64,000 nucleotides of DNA from Actinomycetes bacterium (GTDB taxonomy: Bacteria; Actinomycetota; Acidimicrobiia; Acidimicrobiales; Palsa-688): contig JAJZIY010000002.1 of NCBI GenBank assembly GCA_021828475.1, positions 97,793 through 161,792 of the forward strand, read 5' to 3'. Both the position numbers and the translations under genes were made by a program. Under the pieces are notes generated by a model, which was not told the DNA's origin, made no database searches, and saw only the letters and a program-made list of their open reading frames with translations. This document shows, piece by piece, positions 62,613 to 64,000 of this stretch. The stretch's first letter is position 1, and each line of letters opens with the position of its first letter.

Positions 62613-63752
62613 TCAGGCCGCTCGCCGGAATGTGGCCACGAAGTCGACAGTCGGCGTTCGTTGGATCAGGCTCGTCCGTGAGCATTGGAAGAGAACAGGA
62701 GGCGGTGGTGCAGTGCCTTTCGAGCCAAGCGCGAGAGCCTTCCCTCCGAGACTTCCGTGCTCGGAGAACTTCGAGTAGTTCGCCCGCACGAACATAAGTG
62801 TTGTGCCGACGATCTCGTCTGTGTACAAGATCGTGCCGCGTAGGACAAGGACGTACCGCATGCCATCGACGGCGCCAACCAGAGGCGCAGCGCGGGAGTA
62901 GTTGACGCTCTCGTGACCGTTTGCAGCAAACGTGAGTACACGACCGGCGTCTCCGTTGACGAGAAAACGTCTCTCGGAGCTTCCAACCTTGACCGCGAGC
63001 AGCTCTCTTTCGCCAGTCTCCACCCAACGTCCAACGAGGCATGCATTGAAGCGAGTGTCCGGACCTCGATACGACAAGAAGTGCGCTGCGACCCGACTCG
63101 ACGAGGTCACCCTCGCCACCGCGGTCCCGATCACGTCGACCTGGCAGTAGTCCTCGGAGTCAGTGCTGGATCGACTCCAAGAAAAGCGAATCGCTGCGCT
63201 CTTGCCATTTCTGGCGAAGCGCCCAACAACATCCGCCTTTATGGAGTAGCGCGTACCGGCGGGCGCGCCCGGTACAAACACTCCCGTGCTGGTCGTCTGC
63301 GCTGGCCCGGGTGAGTTGAACGAGCCACTCGCAGCGACCGGAACGCGTGCAAACGTCGTCGTATCTCCCACGACGCCGCAGGGCAAGGTGACGTGCACGC
63401 GAAGGTCGAGGAGCACGGAGCCGGTCTTCGTCGTGCGAAAGGTGATCGTCGCCCGGTTCTTGGTGTCCGCCTGTGGATGACCTGGATGAAAGTAGTCGAT
63501 CTCCCGTCCCGATCCGCGGTAGGCGACACTGCCGAGCGGCCGGGTCGAGGCGCGACTACGGGGTCGCTGCAAGGTCGTGGCAAGCGCAGGGCCTCCGCCA
63601 ACGATCATCGACGCAGTGCACGCCAGGACAACCACGGCGAGACAGCGCAGGTTCGTTCTTCGGTGGGTGGCGACGCGCAACAAAAAAGCACGGGGGCTGT
63701 TGGCCGAATTCAAGTCACGAGGGCGATCAGCTCCTCGTTGTTTCGTTGTCAA
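62613..63752 (-). CDS. Secreted protein of unknown function
   Basis: The 379-residue protein starts at TTG 63752, about 8 nt after GAGGAGGCTCAGG. A signal peptide lies at about 36-60 (RCLAVVVLACTASMIVGGG, then ALA). The mature part is beta-rich with two pairs of widely spaced cysteines (LPCGVVGD, EDYCQVDV, FNACLVGRW). It contains KNRATITFRTTKTGSVLLDL and LVGAVDGMRYVLVLRGTILY. I recognise no family. Its codons are less G/C-biased than the other genes, which suggests recent transfer along with the neighbouring toxin-antitoxin genes. Confidence 0.7.
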   Translation of the reverse strand: MTTKQRGADRPRDLNSANSPRAFLLRVATHRRTNLRCLAVVVLACTASMIVGGGPALATTLQRPRSRASTRPLGSVAYRGSGREIDYFHPGHPQADTKNRATITFRTTKTGSVLLDLRVHVTLPCGVVGDTTTFARVPVAASGSFNSPGPAQTTSTGVFVPGAPAGTRYSIKADVVGRFARNGKSAAIRFSWSRSSTDSEDYCQVDVIGTAVARVTSSSRVAAHFLSYRGPDTRFNACLVGRWVETGERELLAVKVGSSERRFLVNGDAGRVLTFAANGHESVNYSRAAPLVGAVDGMRYVLVLRGTILYTDEIVGTTLMFVRANYSKFSEHGSLGGKALALGSKGTAPPPPVLFQCSRTSLIQRTPTVDFVATFRRAA

Positions 63753-64000
63753 CCTGAGCCTCCTCTTCGCGCGCCTCGCCCCCCTTGACGTGGTTCGGCG
63801 CGTCGCGCCTACCAGCGTCGCTGGGTGGCGAGCGAGTTACATGGTATGCTAACACCGCGCGTTACCTGGACCGCTGTGATGATGAGACCCGTGAGGTTGC
63901 AGTCGGAGCGTGACCCTCGTCGACCGCTGGCTTGGTGCCCTTGTCTTGACCTGTCCGCTCCGGCTGCAGCTGATCTTGTAGACGCTCGCCGGTCGTGCTC
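63753..64000. other. Right end of window, no gene supported
   Basis: The stretch includes an AT-richer TACATGGTATGCTAACA element around 63839-63855 that could be a promoter, and otherwise nothing I can assign. A gene reaching beyond the window edge cannot be excluded. Confidence 0.35.

Overview
The window is a high-GC actinobacterial chromosome segment. The third codon position is strongly G/C, GTG and TTG starts are common, and many genes overlap by 4 nt. A giant surface protein at 4889-10849 ends in GYWL/FG repeats that I associate with the class Acidimicrobiia. PHO-box-like, LacI-operator-like and leaderless -10 signals also fit an actinobacterium. The species cannot be named from the sequence.

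Layout. 1-11 kb: end of a SpoIIE-type phosphatase, an orphan Vsr endonuclease, an HtrA-like protease, a cyclophilin, a DksA/TraR zinc-finger protein and a 1986-residue modular adhesin. 11-21 kb: DUF2630 and DUF218 proteins, divergent glpD/glpK, an SMP-30 lactonase-like protein, glgX, a universal stress protein, an S51-like peptidase, and a STAS/anti-sigma kinase pair. 21-31 kb: a ribose-type ABC cassette preceded by LacI-family operator-like sites, a ClpX-zinc-finger/HTH protein behind tandem palindromes, a VOC protein beside a glycosidase fragment, a divergent pair sharing a secreted domain, a PAP2 phosphatase behind a PHO-box-like repeat, OsmC, HxlR and a PDZ protease.

31.4-56 kb is the centre of the window. 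A 14-gene minus-strand operon, mostly coupled by 1-10 nt overlaps, carries in transcription order: a BMP-family binding protein, two permeases and a double ATPase (nucleoside-type ABC importer), adenine deaminase, an M20 carbamoylase/allantoate-type amidohydrolase, N-carbamoyl-D-amino-acid hydrolase, a fused Se-dependent-XDH-like molybdenum hydroxylase, an LLM flavin/F420 oxidoreductase, diaminopropionate ammonia-lyase, three split molybdenum hydroxylase subunits and XdhC. Beside it lie an SsnA-like aminohydrolase, an unassigned PLP enzyme, mocA, a D-hydantoinase and 8-oxoguanine deaminase. The content parallels the E. coli yge/xdh/ssnA/hyuA region and gut anaerobic purine clusters. Hydrolytic carbamoylases stand where those use YgeW and carbamate kinase. 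I infer a salvage-to-catabolism route: import, deamination, oxidation, hydantoin-type ring opening, decarbamoylation, diaminopropionate, then pyruvate plus ammonia.

56-64 kb is accessory DNA: a small HTH protein, a broken IS3-type transposase, an SRPBCC gene, an alpha/beta hydrolase with Gln at both the nucleophile and His positions, an ECF-like sigma factor with a coupled partner, a decayed SRPBCC gene and recombinase scrap, a Xre-RES toxin-antitoxin pair and a lower-GC secreted protein. No rRNA, tRNA or CRISPR array was recognised.
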